Positions 7,545 through 16,309 are shown, numbered from the stretch's first letter. The stretch: 64,000 nucleotides of DNA from Pseudonocardia nematodicida (GCF_040105385.1 NZ_JBEDNQ010000012.1:227249-291248), one strand, 5' to 3'. Made by a program: numbers and translations. The notes: generated from the letters alone by a model not told the origin.

Positions 7545-9551
7545 TCAGAGGTTCTCGATCTCCACCGGCGCGATGCCCTCGTCGGCCGGGAGCTCGAAGC
7601 CGAACACCCGGCCGTAGAAGGCCAGCTCGGCATCCAGCGCCCGGCGGATGTTCTCCGCCTTCCGGAAGCCGTGCTGCTCCCCTTCGAACAGCAGGTAGGC
7701 GACCGGGACCCCGCGCGAGCGCAGCGCGTCGACGATCATCTCGGACTGGTTCGGCGGGACGATCGCGTCCTCGTCGCCCTGCAGCACGATCAGCGGGGTG
7801 GAGAACGTCCCGACGTGGGTGATCGGGGACCGCTCGACGTAGACGTCGCGCTCGGCCGGGTACGGGCCGACCAGCCCGTCGAGGTAGCGGGACTCGAACT
7901 TGTGCGTGTCGCGGGCCAGCGCCTCCAGGTCGGCGACGCCGAAGTGGTCGGCCCCCGCGGAGAACGGCGTGTCCTCCCGGGCCAGCGCGGCGAGGGTGGT
8001 GAACCCGCCGGCCGAGCCGCCGCGGATCGCGAGGCGGGCCGGGTCGACCCGGCCGGTGTCGGCCAGCGTGCGGGCCGCGGCCAGGCAGTCGGCGACGTCG
8101 ACGATCCCCCACGCACCCTTCAGCTGGTCGCGGTAGGCGCGCCCGTAGCCGGTGGAGCCGCCGTAGTCGACGTCGACGACGCCGAACCCGCGGCTGGTCC
8201 AGTACTGCACGCCGACGCTGAGCACCGGCGTCGCGGACCCGGTCGGGCCGCCGTGGATGACCACCAGCAGCGGCGGGAGCTCGCCGGCGGGCGGGTCGTA
8301 GACACCCGTCGGCGGGTAGTAGAGCGCGTAGCCCGTGCGCGGGCTGCCCGCGGCGTCGGAGGAGAGGAACTGGATGGGCTCGGGCACCGCGATCGTCTCC
8401 GGGTGCAGGCCCAGGTCGCGCGGGGCGCGCAGGGTCTGCACCCCGGCCGCCCCCGGCTCCCCCGCGGTCGCCGGGGCGGGGACCACGCGGTGCACCCCGG
8501 GCTCGGCGGTGGGGCTGCCGGCGACGCAGACGACGGCGTGCGGCCCGTCGGCCCGCACCGAGCCGATCGTCGTGAACGGGGTGTCCAGCTTGGTGATCGA
8601 CCCGTTCAGCTCCCGGACGGCCAGCGCGTCGAACCCGTGCGACGACCGCGCGAACACCACCCGGCCGTCGTCGAGGAGGGCGTAGCGGGAACCGCCGAGC
8701 GCCCAGCCGGGGACGCCGATCTCGGCGTCGAGCAGGACCAGCCCCTCGATGTCCGCACCGGGCATCCAGCGGTAGAGGTTCCACCAGCCGGTGCGGTCGG
8801 AGACGAAGGTGAGCGAGCCGTCGGGGTGCCACTGCGGCTCGGTGACCGACTCCCCCGGACCACCGGCGACATGGGTGTCCACACCGGACTCCAGGTCGCG
8901 GACGGTCAGCTCGACGTCGTCCCACGGCATCGACGGGTGGTTCCAGGACAGCCAGGCCAGGGTGGTCCCGTCCGGGGAGATCCGCGGCGCGGCGACGAAG
9001 TCCGGGCCGGTGACCAGCACCTCCGGCGTGGACGGCGCGCGCGCGTCCAGCCGGACGATCTCGTTGACGACGTCGGCGGCGGGGGTGTGCTCGCTCGCGT
9101 GGTGCTCGCGGACGGCGACCAGCCAGCTCCCGTCCGGGGCGACGTCGCCGTCGGCGTAGCGGTCGCCGCGCGGCGCCTCCGGTTCCGGGGTGAGCGCGAC
9201 CGGATCCGCCCCCGACTCGAGGCGGTACAGCCGCTGGTCGGCCCACTCGACGTACCAGACGACGCCGGGGCTTCCCGGGTGCAGCCACCAGGCGCCGCCG
9301 CCGTACTCGTGCACCGCGGTCCGGGCGTTCGCGCCCTCGGGCAGCAGATCGGCACGGGTGCCGCCGGAGTCCGCGCGGCGGACCAGCTGGATCCGCCCGC
9401 CCTCGGCGGCGCGGCCCTCGGCCCAGATCACCCCGGTGCCCTCGGTACCGGGTGCCCCGTCCGGCCGGACGTCGCCGAGCCGCACCGCGGCCGTCACCAC
9501 CAGCTCGGACGTGACCGGTGTCGGCCACGATCCGTACCCCGAGATCGTCAC
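7545..9551 (-). CDS. S9 family peptidase (prolyl oligopeptidase type)
   Basis: A 668-aa serine peptidase without an obvious signal peptide, so probably cytoplasmic. The first two thirds resemble a beta-propeller with WD/YWTD-like blades (VHEYGGGAWW, PRISPDGTTLAWLSW, WHPDGSLTFVSDRTGWWNLY). The C-terminal alpha/beta-hydrolase domain carries the nucleophile elbow GGSAGG, an acid in QGDEDAIVPP and the His in GEQHGF. The oxyanion segment is VVIHGGPTG. It should cleave short peptides or acyl-peptides. The GTG start at 9551 has TAGCGT 8 bp upstream. It is transcribed alone, convergent with the PPOX gene. Confidence 0.93.
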   Translation of the reverse strand: MTISGYGSWPTPVTSELVVTAAVRLGDVRPDGAPGTEGTGVIWAEGRAAEGGRIQLVRRADSGGTRADLLPEGANARTAVHEYGGGAWWLHPGSPGVVWYVEWADQRLYRLESGADPVALTPEPEAPRGDRYADGDVAPDGSWLVAVREHHASEHTPAADVVNEIVRLDARAPSTPEVLVTGPDFVAAPRISPDGTTLAWLSWNHPSMPWDDVELTVRDLESGVDTHVAGGPGESVTEPQWHPDGSLTFVSDRTGWWNLYRWMPGADIEGLVLLDAEIGVPGWALGGSRYALLDDGRVVFARSSHGFDALAVRELNGSITKLDTPFTTIGSVRADGPHAVVCVAGSPTAEPGVHRVVPAPATAGEPGAAGVQTLRAPRDLGLHPETIAVPEPIQFLSSDAAGSPRTGYALYYPPTGVYDPPAGELPPLLVVIHGGPTGSATPVLSVGVQYWTSRGFGVVDVDYGGSTGYGRAYRDQLKGAWGIVDVADCLAAARTLADTGRVDPARLAIRGGSAGGFTTLAALAREDTPFSAGADHFGVADLEALARDTHKFESRYLDGLVGPYPAERDVYVERSPITHVGTFSTPLIVLQGDEDAIVPPNQSEMIVDALRSRGVPVAYLLFEGEQHGFRKAENIRRALDAELAFYGRVFGFELPADEGIAPVEIENL

Positions 9552-9559
9552 GGTTCCCC

Positions 9560-9565
9560 ACGCTA
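9560..9565 (-). promoter_or_regulatory. -10 element for a leaderless message (S9 peptidase)
   Basis: TAGCGT on the minus strand, 8 nt before the GTG start at 9551. Confidence 0.45.
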
Positions 9566-9646
9566 GTCACCGGATGGGGCGGCGCGCGCGGCCCGTCCCG
9601 GCCGGGCGCACGCGCACCGTGGTCCGCGACCGCGGGGCCCGGCAGG

Positions 9647-10513
9647 TCAGCCCGTGACGCCGGCCCGGCGCAGGACCTCGCGGGCGTACGCCACCACCGG
9701 CGCGTCGATCATCTGCCCGCGCAGCCGGAACACCCCGGGCCGGGCGGCCGCCTCGTCGACGACCTCACGGGCCCAGGCGACCGCGCGGTCGTCCGGGCGG
9801 AACGCGTGGCGCACCGTCTCGGCCTGGGACGGATGGATGCACGCCTTCGCGACGTACCCGTCCGCCGCCGCGTCCGCGCTGTCTGCGGCGAGGGTGTCGA
9901 GGTCGTCGATGTCGACGAGCACGGTGTCGACCGGGGCCCGGCCGGCCGCGCGCGCGGCGTAGAGGATCCGGGTCCGTGCCTCCTGCAGGGCGGGCCGGTA
10001 GCCGCCGCCGGGCAGCCGGACCGGCCGGGCGCCGAGGTCGGCGAGCAGGTCCTCGCTGCCCCACATCAGGCCGGCGCAGTTCTCCGCGGTCGCGATCGAG
10101 GGCGCGGCCAGGACGCCACGAGCGGTCTCGCAGAGCGCGATCACCGGGCGGGGCGCCAGTGCGGCGACGTCCTCGGGGGCGGCGACCATCGGCAGCAGGA
10201 CCGTGACCTCGGGGAACGGGGCGAGCGCCCGGACGTCCGCGTCGTGCCACGGGGTGCCGGGTGCGTTCACCCGCACCAGGACCCGCGCGAGGTCCAGGCC
10301 GGGGAGCGCGGCGACGACGGCGTCGCGCGCGGCGTCCTTCGCGTCCGGGCCGACCGCGTCCTCCAGGTCGAGGATCACCGAGTCGGCGGCGGCGAGCGCC
10401 TTGCCGAAGCGGTCCGGCCGGTCGCCCGGACAGAACAGCAGCGCCGGACCGTGCAGAACGGCTCCCCCGGTGTCGCGACCTCGCACACGTGCCTCCCCGT
10501 CGTCGTCGATCAT
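9647..10513 (-). CDS. HpcH/HpaI aldolase / CitE-like acyl-CoA lyase
   Basis: A 288-aa TIM-barrel enzyme of the CitE family (citrate lyase beta, malyl-CoA or citramalyl-CoA lyase, malyl-CoA thioesterase). Visible signatures are the CoA/phosphate-binding start LLFCPGDRPDRFGKAL, the metal-ligand segment SVILDLEDAVGPDAKDAAR, VRVNAPGTPWHDAD, the catalytic CETARGVLAAPSIA and MWGSEDLLADLG, and the C-terminal KACIHPSQ. The ATG at 10513 starts next to a GntR-type operator and the gene diverges from a 2-hydroxycarboxylate permease and a CoA-transferase. This supports cleavage of a 2- or 3-hydroxyacyl-CoA such as citramalyl-CoA or malyl-CoA. The exact substrate is inference. Confidence 0.88.
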   Translation of the reverse strand: MIDDDGEARVRGRDTGGAVLHGPALLFCPGDRPDRFGKALAAADSVILDLEDAVGPDAKDAARDAVVAALPGLDLARVLVRVNAPGTPWHDADVRALAPFPEVTVLLPMVAAPEDVAALAPRPVIALCETARGVLAAPSIATAENCAGLMWGSEDLLADLGARPVRLPGGGYRPALQEARTRILYAARAAGRAPVDTVLVDIDDLDTLAADSADAAADGYVAKACIHPSQAETVRHAFRPDDRAVAWAREVVDEAAARPGVFRLRGQMIDAPVVAYAREVLRRAGVTG

Positions 10514-10532
10514 GAAGCCGGTTGATTTTATC

Positions 10533-10551
10533 AAACTTGTGATACAAGTTT
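10533..10551. promoter_or_regulatory. Perfect GntR/FadR-type operator
   Basis: AAACTTGT and ACAAGTTT are perfect 8-bp inverted repeats around GAT. The core TTGTgaTACAA fits the tnGT-N-AC-na pattern of FCD-class GntR regulators. It lies between the divergent CitE-like gene and permease gene, 20 bp from the former's start. The FCD-type GntR gene at 13301 is the obvious candidate to bind it. Confidence 0.7.
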
Positions 10552-10608
10552 GCGCCTGATCGTCTCCCGGCTCCGGCCGGGTGGCGCGGCCCACGCGAGG
10601 AGTCGACG

Positions 10609-11952
10609 ATGACGCACGAGGCACCGGCACGACACGGCACGACCGCACGGATCGAGGAACCCGACGACCGGTACCGGATCCTGGGGCTGCCGCTGCCCTG
10701 GTTCGCCGTGCTGCTGGTGATCGTGCTCGCGGCGACCGTCACCGGCGCCGCCGAGCCGGGCATGCTCGTCGGGTTCACCACCCTCGTCCTGATCGGCGGC
10801 CTCCTGCACTGGTGCGGCGAGCGCGTCCCCGTCCTGCGGGACTTCGGCCTGCCCACCCTGCTCTGCATCCTGCTGCCGCCGATCCTGCTGGTGGTCGGAC
10901 TCGTCCCGGCCGGCATCGCCGAGATCACCACCACGTTCACCGTCGACAGCGGGTTCCTCGACTTCTACGTCGGCTCGCTGATCGCCGGCAGCATCCTGGG
11001 GATGCCCCGGGCCCTGCTGGTGAAGGCCGGCGTCCGGTACGCGTTCCCGCTCGTCGGCACGATCGTCATCGTGTTCACCCTGGTCGCGCTGCTCGGCGCC
11101 GCGCTGGGGTTCGGGCTCCGTGAGGCGCTGTTCTTCGTCGCCGCACCGGTGATCGGCGGGGGGCTCGGGGCCGGCGCGGTGCCGATGTCGGAGATGTACG
11201 CGGCGTCGATGGGCGGCACGGCGGGCGACTACATGACCCTGCTGGTGCCCGCGGTCGTCGTCGCCAACACGTTCGCGATCGTCCTGGCCGGGGTCCTCGG
11301 CGGACTCACCCGCGGCGGGCGCCAGCTGTTCCGCGGGTTCAACGGCAACGGCAACCTGGTCCGTGCCGGTGCCGCCGACATGACCCGGCTGCAGGTCCCG
11401 CCCCGTCCGACCGAGGCCGGGTTCCGCATCCTGGCCGTGGGCCTGGTCGTCGCCGGGACGCTGTTCGTCGCCGGCCAGCTGATCAACTCCTTCGTCCCTG
11501 CCGTGCACGGCTACGCCTGGACGATCCTGCTCGCGGCGCTGCTGAAGATCTTCGACGTGCTCCCCGAGCAGGTGACCGACGCGGTCGCCGGGTGGTACGG
11601 GTTCGTCGCCGCCTGCCTCACCCCGGCGCTGCTGGTCGGGGTCGGCGTGGCGCACGTCGACCTGGCTCAGCTCGGCACCCTGCTGACCGATCCGGTCTAC
11701 CTCGGCCTCACCCTGATGACGGTGCTCGTCGCCGCGCTGGCCGCCGGTGCCATCGGCTGGCTGGCCCGGCTGCACTTCGCCGAGACGACGGTCTCGGTGG
11801 GGCTGGGCATGTCCGACATGGGTGGCACCGGGGACGTCGCCGTCGTCAGCGCGGCGAACCGGCTGGAGCTCATGCCGTTCCTGCAGATCTCCAGCCGGCT
11901 CGGTGGAGCACTGGTGCTCCTCGTGCTGTCGTTCCTGCTCCCGATCCTCTGA
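10609..11952 (+). CDS. 2-hydroxycarboxylate transporter family (2HCT) permease
   Basis: A 447-aa polytopic membrane protein of the CitS/CimH/MleP family, which imports citrate, malate, lactate or related 2-hydroxyacids. Both family GGxG re-entrant loops are present: GGGLGAGAVPMSEMYA in the first half and GMSDMGGTGDVAVVSA in the second. About eleven hydrophobic segments can be counted. The ATG at 10609 begins 58 bp from the GntR operator. The CoA-transferase gene follows after 26 bp, consistent with uptake, CoA activation and cleavage of the same acid. Whether it is a symporter or an exchanger cannot be told. Confidence 0.9.
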   Translation: MTHEAPARHGTTARIEEPDDRYRILGLPLPWFAVLLVIVLAATVTGAAEPGMLVGFTTLVLIGGLLHWCGERVPVLRDFGLPTLLCILLPPILLVVGLVPAGIAEITTTFTVDSGFLDFYVGSLIAGSILGMPRALLVKAGVRYAFPLVGTIVIVFTLVALLGAALGFGLREALFFVAAPVIGGGLGAGAVPMSEMYAASMGGTAGDYMTLLVPAVVVANTFAIVLAGVLGGLTRGGRQLFRGFNGNGNLVRAGAADMTRLQVPPRPTEAGFRILAVGLVVAGTLFVAGQLINSFVPAVHGYAWTILLAALLKIFDVLPEQVTDAVAGWYGFVAACLTPALLVGVGVAHVDLAQLGTLLTDPVYLGLTLMTVLVAALAAGAIGWLARLHFAETTVSVGLGMSDMGGTGDVAVVSAANRLELMPFLQISSRLGGALVLLVLSFLLPIL

Positions 11953-11978
11953 TCCTGCTCCGTCACCGAGAGGCCCCG

Positions 11979-13238
11979 ATGTCCGACACCTCCGCACCCA
12001 CCGGCCCGCTCACCGGCGTCCGGGTGGTGGACGCCGCCACCATCTACGCCGCACCGGTGCTCGCCACCCTGCTCGCCGACTTCGGCGCCGACGTGCTCAA
12101 GGTCGAGCACCCGCGCGGCGACGGGCTGCGCAAGTGGGAGTGGAACCGCGACGGCGAGTCGCTGTGGTGGGCGTTCGCGAACCGCAACAAGGACGCGGTG
12201 TCGCTGTCGCTGTCCGACCCGCGCGGCGCCGACCTGGTCCGCCGGCTGCTCGCCGACGCGCACGTGTTCGTCGAGAACTTCCGCCCCGGCACCCTGGAGA
12301 AGTGGGGCCTGTCCCCCGAGGAACTGTGGGAGATCAACCCCGCGCTCGTCGTCGTGCGGGTGTCCGGGTTCGGGCAGACCGGCCCGTACCGGGACCGCCC
12401 CGGGTTCGGGACGCTCGCCGAGGCGTTCTCCGGGTTCGCCGACACCAACGGCACCCCGGACGGCGGACCGCTGCTCCCGCAGTGGCCGCTCGCCGACGGC
12501 GTCACCGCCCTGGCGGGCGCGTTCGCGACGACGGCGGCGCTGCGGCACGCCGAGCGGACCGGCGAGGGGCAGGTCGTCGACCTGTCGATCTACGAGCCGC
12601 TGTTCTGGGTCCTCGGGGCCCAGACCACCGCCTACGACCAGCTCGGCCTGGTCCCCGAGCGGCAGGGCAACCGGACGGCGTTCACCGTCCCGCGCGGCTG
12701 CTACCGCACCCGCGACGACCGCTGGGTGGTGCTGTCCGGCGCGACGACGGTGACCGGGCAGCGGATCATGCGGGTGGTCGGGCGCGACGACATCGCCGAC
12801 GCCGACTGGTTCGACGACATCTCGGCCAAGCTGGCGCACCGCGAGGAGATCGACGCCGCCATCGCGGACTGGATCTCCGAGCGCGACCACGACGACGTGC
12901 TGGCCACGTTCGGTGCGGCGGGCGCGACGGTCGGGCCGGTCCACTCGATCGCCGACATCGTCGCCGACCCGCACGTGATCGAGCGGGGCAGCGTCACCAC
13001 CGTCGAGCACCCGACTCTGGGGCCGGTGAAGATGCAGGGCCCGGTGGCCCGGCTGTCCCGCACGCCCGCCGGGGTGCACCGGCCCGGGCCCGCCCCGAAC
13101 GCCGACGCCGCCCGGGTGCTGCGCGAGCAGCTCGGGCTCGACGAGGAGACGATCGCGGCGCTGGCCGCCGACGGCGTGCTCGTCGCGCCCGCGGAGTCGC
13201 CGGAGATCACCGCGGAGCCGGTCGACCCGCCGCGCTGA
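11979..13238 (+). CDS. CaiB/BaiF family (class III) CoA-transferase
   Basis: A 419-aa formyl-CoA-transferase-like enzyme that moves CoA between acids through an aspartyl-CoA anhydride. It has the N-terminal GVRVVDAATIYAAPVLATLLADFGAD-type Rossmann start, NRNKDAVSLSL, the conserved VVRVSGFGQTGPY, and the segment PLADGVTALAGAF whose Asp is in the position of the catalytic aspartate. AGGCCCCG precedes the ATG at 11979. Placed directly behind a 2HCT permease and divergent from a CitE-like lyase, it probably activates the imported hydroxyacid using succinyl-CoA or acetyl-CoA as donor, as in succinyl-CoA:(S)-malate/citramalate CoA-transferases. The precise acid is inferred. Confidence 0.9.
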   Translation: MSDTSAPTGPLTGVRVVDAATIYAAPVLATLLADFGADVLKVEHPRGDGLRKWEWNRDGESLWWAFANRNKDAVSLSLSDPRGADLVRRLLADAHVFVENFRPGTLEKWGLSPEELWEINPALVVVRVSGFGQTGPYRDRPGFGTLAEAFSGFADTNGTPDGGPLLPQWPLADGVTALAGAFATTAALRHAERTGEGQVVDLSIYEPLFWVLGAQTTAYDQLGLVPERQGNRTAFTVPRGCYRTRDDRWVVLSGATTVTGQRIMRVVGRDDIADADWFDDISAKLAHREEIDAAIADWISERDHDDVLATFGAAGATVGPVHSIADIVADPHVIERGSVTTVEHPTLGPVKMQGPVARLSRTPAGVHRPGPAPNADAARVLREQLGLDEETIAALAADGVLVAPAESPEITAEPVDPPR

Positions 13239-13300
13239 GCATCCCGGGCTGTAGCGTCGCCACCGATCACACGGCGAGTCACGAGGCGAGGGGGACCACG

Positions 13301-13975
13301 GTGGGCGGGAGGTCCGGCGCCGCGCACGTGACGAAGGCCGAGGAGGCGTTCACCGCGATCCGCCGGCAGATCGAGCGGGGCACGCTGCCGGGCGGGGCGA
13401 AGCTGACGCTGCAGAGCCTGTCCGACGAGCTGCAGATGAGCCTCACCCCGATCCGCGAGGCCCTGCGGATGCTGCAGGCGCACGGCCTGGTCGAGTACAA
13501 GGCGCACCACGGCCACGTCGTGACCCGGTACTCGCTGAACCGCGCCGAGGAGGTGTACCTGCTCCGCGAGACCCTGGAACCGATGGCGACCCGGCTCGCC
13601 GCCCAGCGGGCCCGGCCCGAGGAGCTCGACGAGATCCGGGGACTGCACGAGGAGTTCCGGCGCGTCTCGCACGACCCGGACGGCGCGCACGGCGACGTCG
13701 TGGACCTCAACGCCCGCTGGCACCGCGCGGTCTACGCCGCGGCGCACTCGGTGTACCTCGACGACTTCATCGACCGGCTCTGGACCGGGGTGCCCTACCA
13801 GGCGATCTGGTTCGTGCACCGCCGGCGCCGCTCGGTCTCCGACCACGGGGCCGTGCTGGCGGCGATCGCCGGGCACGACCCGGACACCGCGGGGCGGGTC
13901 ATGCTCGACCACATCCGGCGGGGGCGGGCGGACACCGTCGAGCACCTGACGGCGATCGGCGCGCCCGCCGAGTGA
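13301..13975 (+). CDS. GntR family regulator (FCD domain)
   Basis: A 224-aa repressor-type protein. The N-terminal winged helix reads EAFTAIRRQIERGTLPGGAKLTLQSLSDELQMSLTPIREALRML. The C-terminal part is an all-helical FCD ligand domain with Asp and His metal-ligand positions in VVDLNARWHRAVY and SDHGAVLAAI. The GTG at 13301 follows GAGGGGGA; a second GTG at 13328 is possible. It closes the cassette and should bind the perfect operator at 10533-10551, with an acid or acyl-CoA of the pathway as effector. Confidence 0.9.
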   Translation: MGGRSGAAHVTKAEEAFTAIRRQIERGTLPGGAKLTLQSLSDELQMSLTPIREALRMLQAHGLVEYKAHHGHVVTRYSLNRAEEVYLLRETLEPMATRLAAQRARPEELDEIRGLHEEFRRVSHDPDGAHGDVVDLNARWHRAVYAAAHSVYLDDFIDRLWTGVPYQAIWFVHRRRRSVSDHGAVLAAIAGHDPDTAGRVMLDHIRRGRADTVEHLTAIGAPAE

Positions 13976-13982
13976 GCCCGGT

Positions 13983-14306
13983 TCACCGGGCGCCGGCCTC
14001 GCGCAGCAGCCGCACCGCCGTGGGCAGGGCGCCCGGTCGCAGCACCGGGACGATCCCGATGACGCCCCGCATGCCGGTCCACCAGCGGACCTGCCCGTCG
14101 GTGCGCAGCACCCCGACCGCGGGCGTGCCGCACTCCGCGACGGTGGCGGGCAGGTTCGGGTAGATCTCGGCGAGCCGCGGTTCCCGGCAGGAACGCGACC
14201 GCACCCGGACCCGTACGCAGCCCGGCAGGTCCCGGGCGATCCGCGAGCAGGGGGCGCAGGCGGCGTCGTGCACCACCACGAGCTCCCGGATCCGCGTGCG
14301 CGCCAC
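13983..14306 (-). CDS. Small CxxC thioredoxin-like protein, uncharacterised
   Basis: About 107 aa. VVVHDAACAPCSRIARDL places a CAPC motif near residue 17 after a beta strand, as in thioredoxin or DCC-like folds. A second Cys-rich stretch (RSRSCREP) and the conserved-looking segment TPAVGVLRTDGQVRWWTG follow. No signal peptide is seen, so a cytosolic redox or disulfide role is possible but unproven. The GTG at 14306 was chosen because CAGGCT lies 7 nt upstream in the leaderless arrangement common here; the frame stays open far upstream through other genes. It is convergent with the GntR gene (7 bp apart). Confidence 0.6.
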   Translation of the reverse strand: MARTRIRELVVVHDAACAPCSRIARDLPGCVRVRVRSRSCREPRLAEIYPNLPATVAECGTPAVGVLRTDGQVRWWTGMRGVIGIVPVLRPGALPTAVRLLREAGAR

Positions 14307-14356
14307 GGGGCTCAGCCTGACACGAACGCCGATGCGCTCAGCGCGGTCCGGTCCGT

Positions 14357-15076
14357 TCAGCGCGGCACCGCCGCGGTGTCCAGCAGCGCGCCGGCCATCC
14401 GGGCGGGGTGCGACAGCATCGGGTGGTGCCCGCCCGGGATCGCCTCCGGGACGACACCGCGCAACCGGCTCGCCAGCATCGGCCGGACGAACGACGGCGC
14501 GAACAGCCGGTCGTCGCGGCACATCAGGAACCGGGTCGGGACGTCCGGCCACCGCTGCCCCGGCCACGGCTGGGAGAACGCCGTCGCCGACTGCTCGCGC
14601 TCGTGGCGCAGCGCCTCGTTCGCGATCGACTCGGGTACGTCGTGGTAGAAGAGCGCGACGACGTCGTCGGGGTCCCGGCCGTCCCGGGCGTCCTGCGCGG
14701 CCAGCGCGTCGGCGTGTCCGGTCGCGGTGAACCAGTCCCCGCCGGACTCGCCCGGCACCGGGACCATCGCCGTCACCAGGACCAGGGCCCGGACCGCCAT
14801 CCGGTCGCACACCAGCGGCGCGGTGAACCCGCCGAACGAGTGCGCGACGACGACCAGGCCGCCGTCCCCGTCGCCGTCCTGCCGGTCGCCGGCGCCGGCA
14901 TCGGACTTCACCGCCTCGACGACGGCGTCGGCGTAGTCCTCGAGGCCCGCGCCGTCGTCGTCGCAGGGCAGGTCGACCGGCACCGCACGGTGCCCGCGGC
15001 CGGTCAGCTCCCACGCCAGCGGTCCCCAGTACCAGCTGTCGGTCCCGGCTCCGGGGACCAGCGCGAACGTCGCCAT
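14357..15076 (-). CDS. Alpha/beta hydrolase (esterase-like)
   Basis: A 239-aa hydrolase. MATFALVPGAGTDSWYWGPL gives the oxyanion strand, VVVAHSFGGFTAPLVCD the nucleophile Ser in SFGG, MCRDDRLFAP the acid and GGHHPMLSHP the His. It resembles plant-type methylesterase/hydroxynitrile-lyase-like members (the PGAG start and GGHHPMLS end), which in bacteria are poorly characterised. The ATG at 15076 was taken because family members begin with this strand. It is transcribed alone, divergent from the PspA-related small gene. Confidence 0.85.
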   Translation of the reverse strand: MATFALVPGAGTDSWYWGPLAWELTGRGHRAVPVDLPCDDDGAGLEDYADAVVEAVKSDAGAGDRQDGDGDGGLVVVAHSFGGFTAPLVCDRMAVRALVLVTAMVPVPGESGGDWFTATGHADALAAQDARDGRDPDDVVALFYHDVPESIANEALRHEREQSATAFSQPWPGQRWPDVPTRFLMCRDDRLFAPSFVRPMLASRLRGVVPEAIPGGHHPMLSHPARMAGALLDTAAVPR

Positions 15077-15175
15077 ACGGGATGGACCGCCCACGCCGCG
15101 TGAACTCATCGGTGGTTCGGACGATGGTGTCGAGAGCTGTAGCGTCGGGATCTCCCGGACGAGGAGGTTCACCTG

Positions 15176-15502
15176 ATGAGCGAGCAGCGCGACCAGCACG
15201 ACCGGACGAGCCTGCCGGCGCCGGTCGAGCCGGCGACCGGCGCGCCGGCAGTGTCCGAGCCTGGGGTGCCCGAGCCTGGGGTGCCCGAGCCGGTGGTGCC
15301 CGCCACCGACTACACCGACGACGGCGTCCCGACCTTCGACTACGTGCGCGACAAGATCGAGAAGCGCAGCGCCACCGCGGCCGTCTCCGAGGAGCTCGCC
15401 GGCGGCGACACGACGGCGCAGCAGGCCGAGGACGCCTTCGCCGACCGCGAGCGCAAGGCCGCCGACAAGCTGGCGGAGATCCGCCGATCGATGGGCCGCT
15501 GA
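15176..15502 (+). CDS. Small protein matching the C-terminal segment of PspA/IM30
   Basis: 108 aa. Residues 1-50 are a low-complexity acidic/proline leader containing three tandem PGVPE-type repeats. From about residue 57 to the end it can be aligned without any gap over 50 residues with the C-terminal part of the PspA protein encoded at 39341-40195: VRDKIEKR is identical, then A, S, EL and A match, and both end LxxIRxSM. It therefore looks like a detached PspA C-terminal helix pair rather than an unknown family. No membrane segment is present. GAGGAGG lies 7 bp before the ATG. A role in modulating PspA or membrane stress is a guess. Confidence 0.8.
   Translation: MSEQRDQHDRTSLPAPVEPATGAPAVSEPGVPEPGVPEPVVPATDYTDDGVPTFDYVRDKIEKRSATAAVSEELAGGDTTAQQAEDAFADRERKAADKLAEIRRSMGR
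15257..15301 (+). repeat. Three 15-bp in-frame tandem repeats
   Basis: GAGCCTGGGGTGCCC occurs twice in a row, followed by a third copy with two substitutions (GAGCCGGTGGTGCCC). It encodes the PGVPE repeats in the leader of the small PspA-like protein. The near-identity of the first two copies suggests recent slippage. Confidence 0.8.
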
Positions 15503-15532
15503 CCCCGGCCCCGTCGCCGTGCGCCGCGGCCC

Positions 15533-16309
15533 TCAGGCCCCGTTCCGGCGGAAGATCTTGTCGCCCAGCCACACCAGCGGGTCGTACTTGCGGTCGACGG
15601 CGCGCTCCTTGAGCGGGATCAGCGCGTTGTCGGTGATCTTGATGTGCTCCGGGCAGACCTCGGTGCAGCACTTGGTGATGTTGCAGTAGCCCAGACCGTG
15701 GTCCTCCTGGGTCTCCGCGGCCCGGTTGCCGTGCTCGTCGAGCGGGTGCATGTCGAGCTCCGCGGACCGCATCAGGTAGCGCGGCCCGGCGAACGCCCGC
15801 TTGTTCTCCTCGTGGTCGCGGACCACGTGGCAGGTGTTCTGGCACAGGAAGCACTCGATGCACTTCCGGAACTCCTGGCTCCGCTCGACGTCGACCTGCT
15901 GCATCCGGTACTCCCCCGGCGCGACGCCCTCGGGCGGGACGAAGCTGGGGATCTCGCGGGCCTTGGTGTAGTTGAACGACACGTCGGTGACCAGGTCCCG
16001 GATCACCGGGAACGCCCGGACCGGGGTGACCGTGACGACCTCGTCGTCGTCGAAGGTGTTCATCCGGGTCATGCACATCAGCCGCGGCCGCCCGTTGATC
16101 TCGGCCGAGCACGAGCCGCACTTGCCGGCCTTGCAGTTCCAGCGGACCGCGAGGTCGTTCGCCTCGGTGGCCTGCAGCCGGTGGATGATGTCGAGGACGA
16201 CCTCGCCCTCGTTCACCTCCACCTCGTAGTGGACGAGCTCGCCGGAGGCGTCGTCGCCGCGCCACACGCGGAAGTCGTGCGTGTGCGACTTCTTCTCGGT
16301 CGAGGTCAT
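15533..16309 (-). CDS. sdhB: Succinate dehydrogenase iron-sulfur subunit (Sdh1-type)
   Basis: 258 aa. The N-terminal plant-ferredoxin domain carries the [2Fe-2S] ligands in CKAGKCGSC with a fourth Cys in RLMC. The C-terminal domain carries CIECFLCQNTC and CNITKCCTEVCPEH for the [4Fe-4S] and third clusters. It passes electrons from the flavoprotein to the membrane subunit. Its start overlaps the flavoprotein stop (ATGA). It belongs to the three-gene C-A-B set 15533-19037, which resembles mycobacterial Rv0249c-Rv0247c (Sdh1). Confidence 0.94.
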   Translation of the reverse strand: MTSTEKKSHTHDFRVWRGDDASGELVHYEVEVNEGEVVLDIIHRLQATEANDLAVRWNCKAGKCGSCSAEINGRPRLMCMTRMNTFDDDEVVTVTPVRAFPVIRDLVTDVSFNYTKAREIPSFVPPEGVAPGEYRMQQVDVERSQEFRKCIECFLCQNTCHVVRDHEENKRAFAGPRYLMRSAELDMHPLDEHGNRAAETQEDHGLGYCNITKCCTEVCPEHIKITDNALIPLKERAVDRKYDPLVWLGDKIFRRNGA

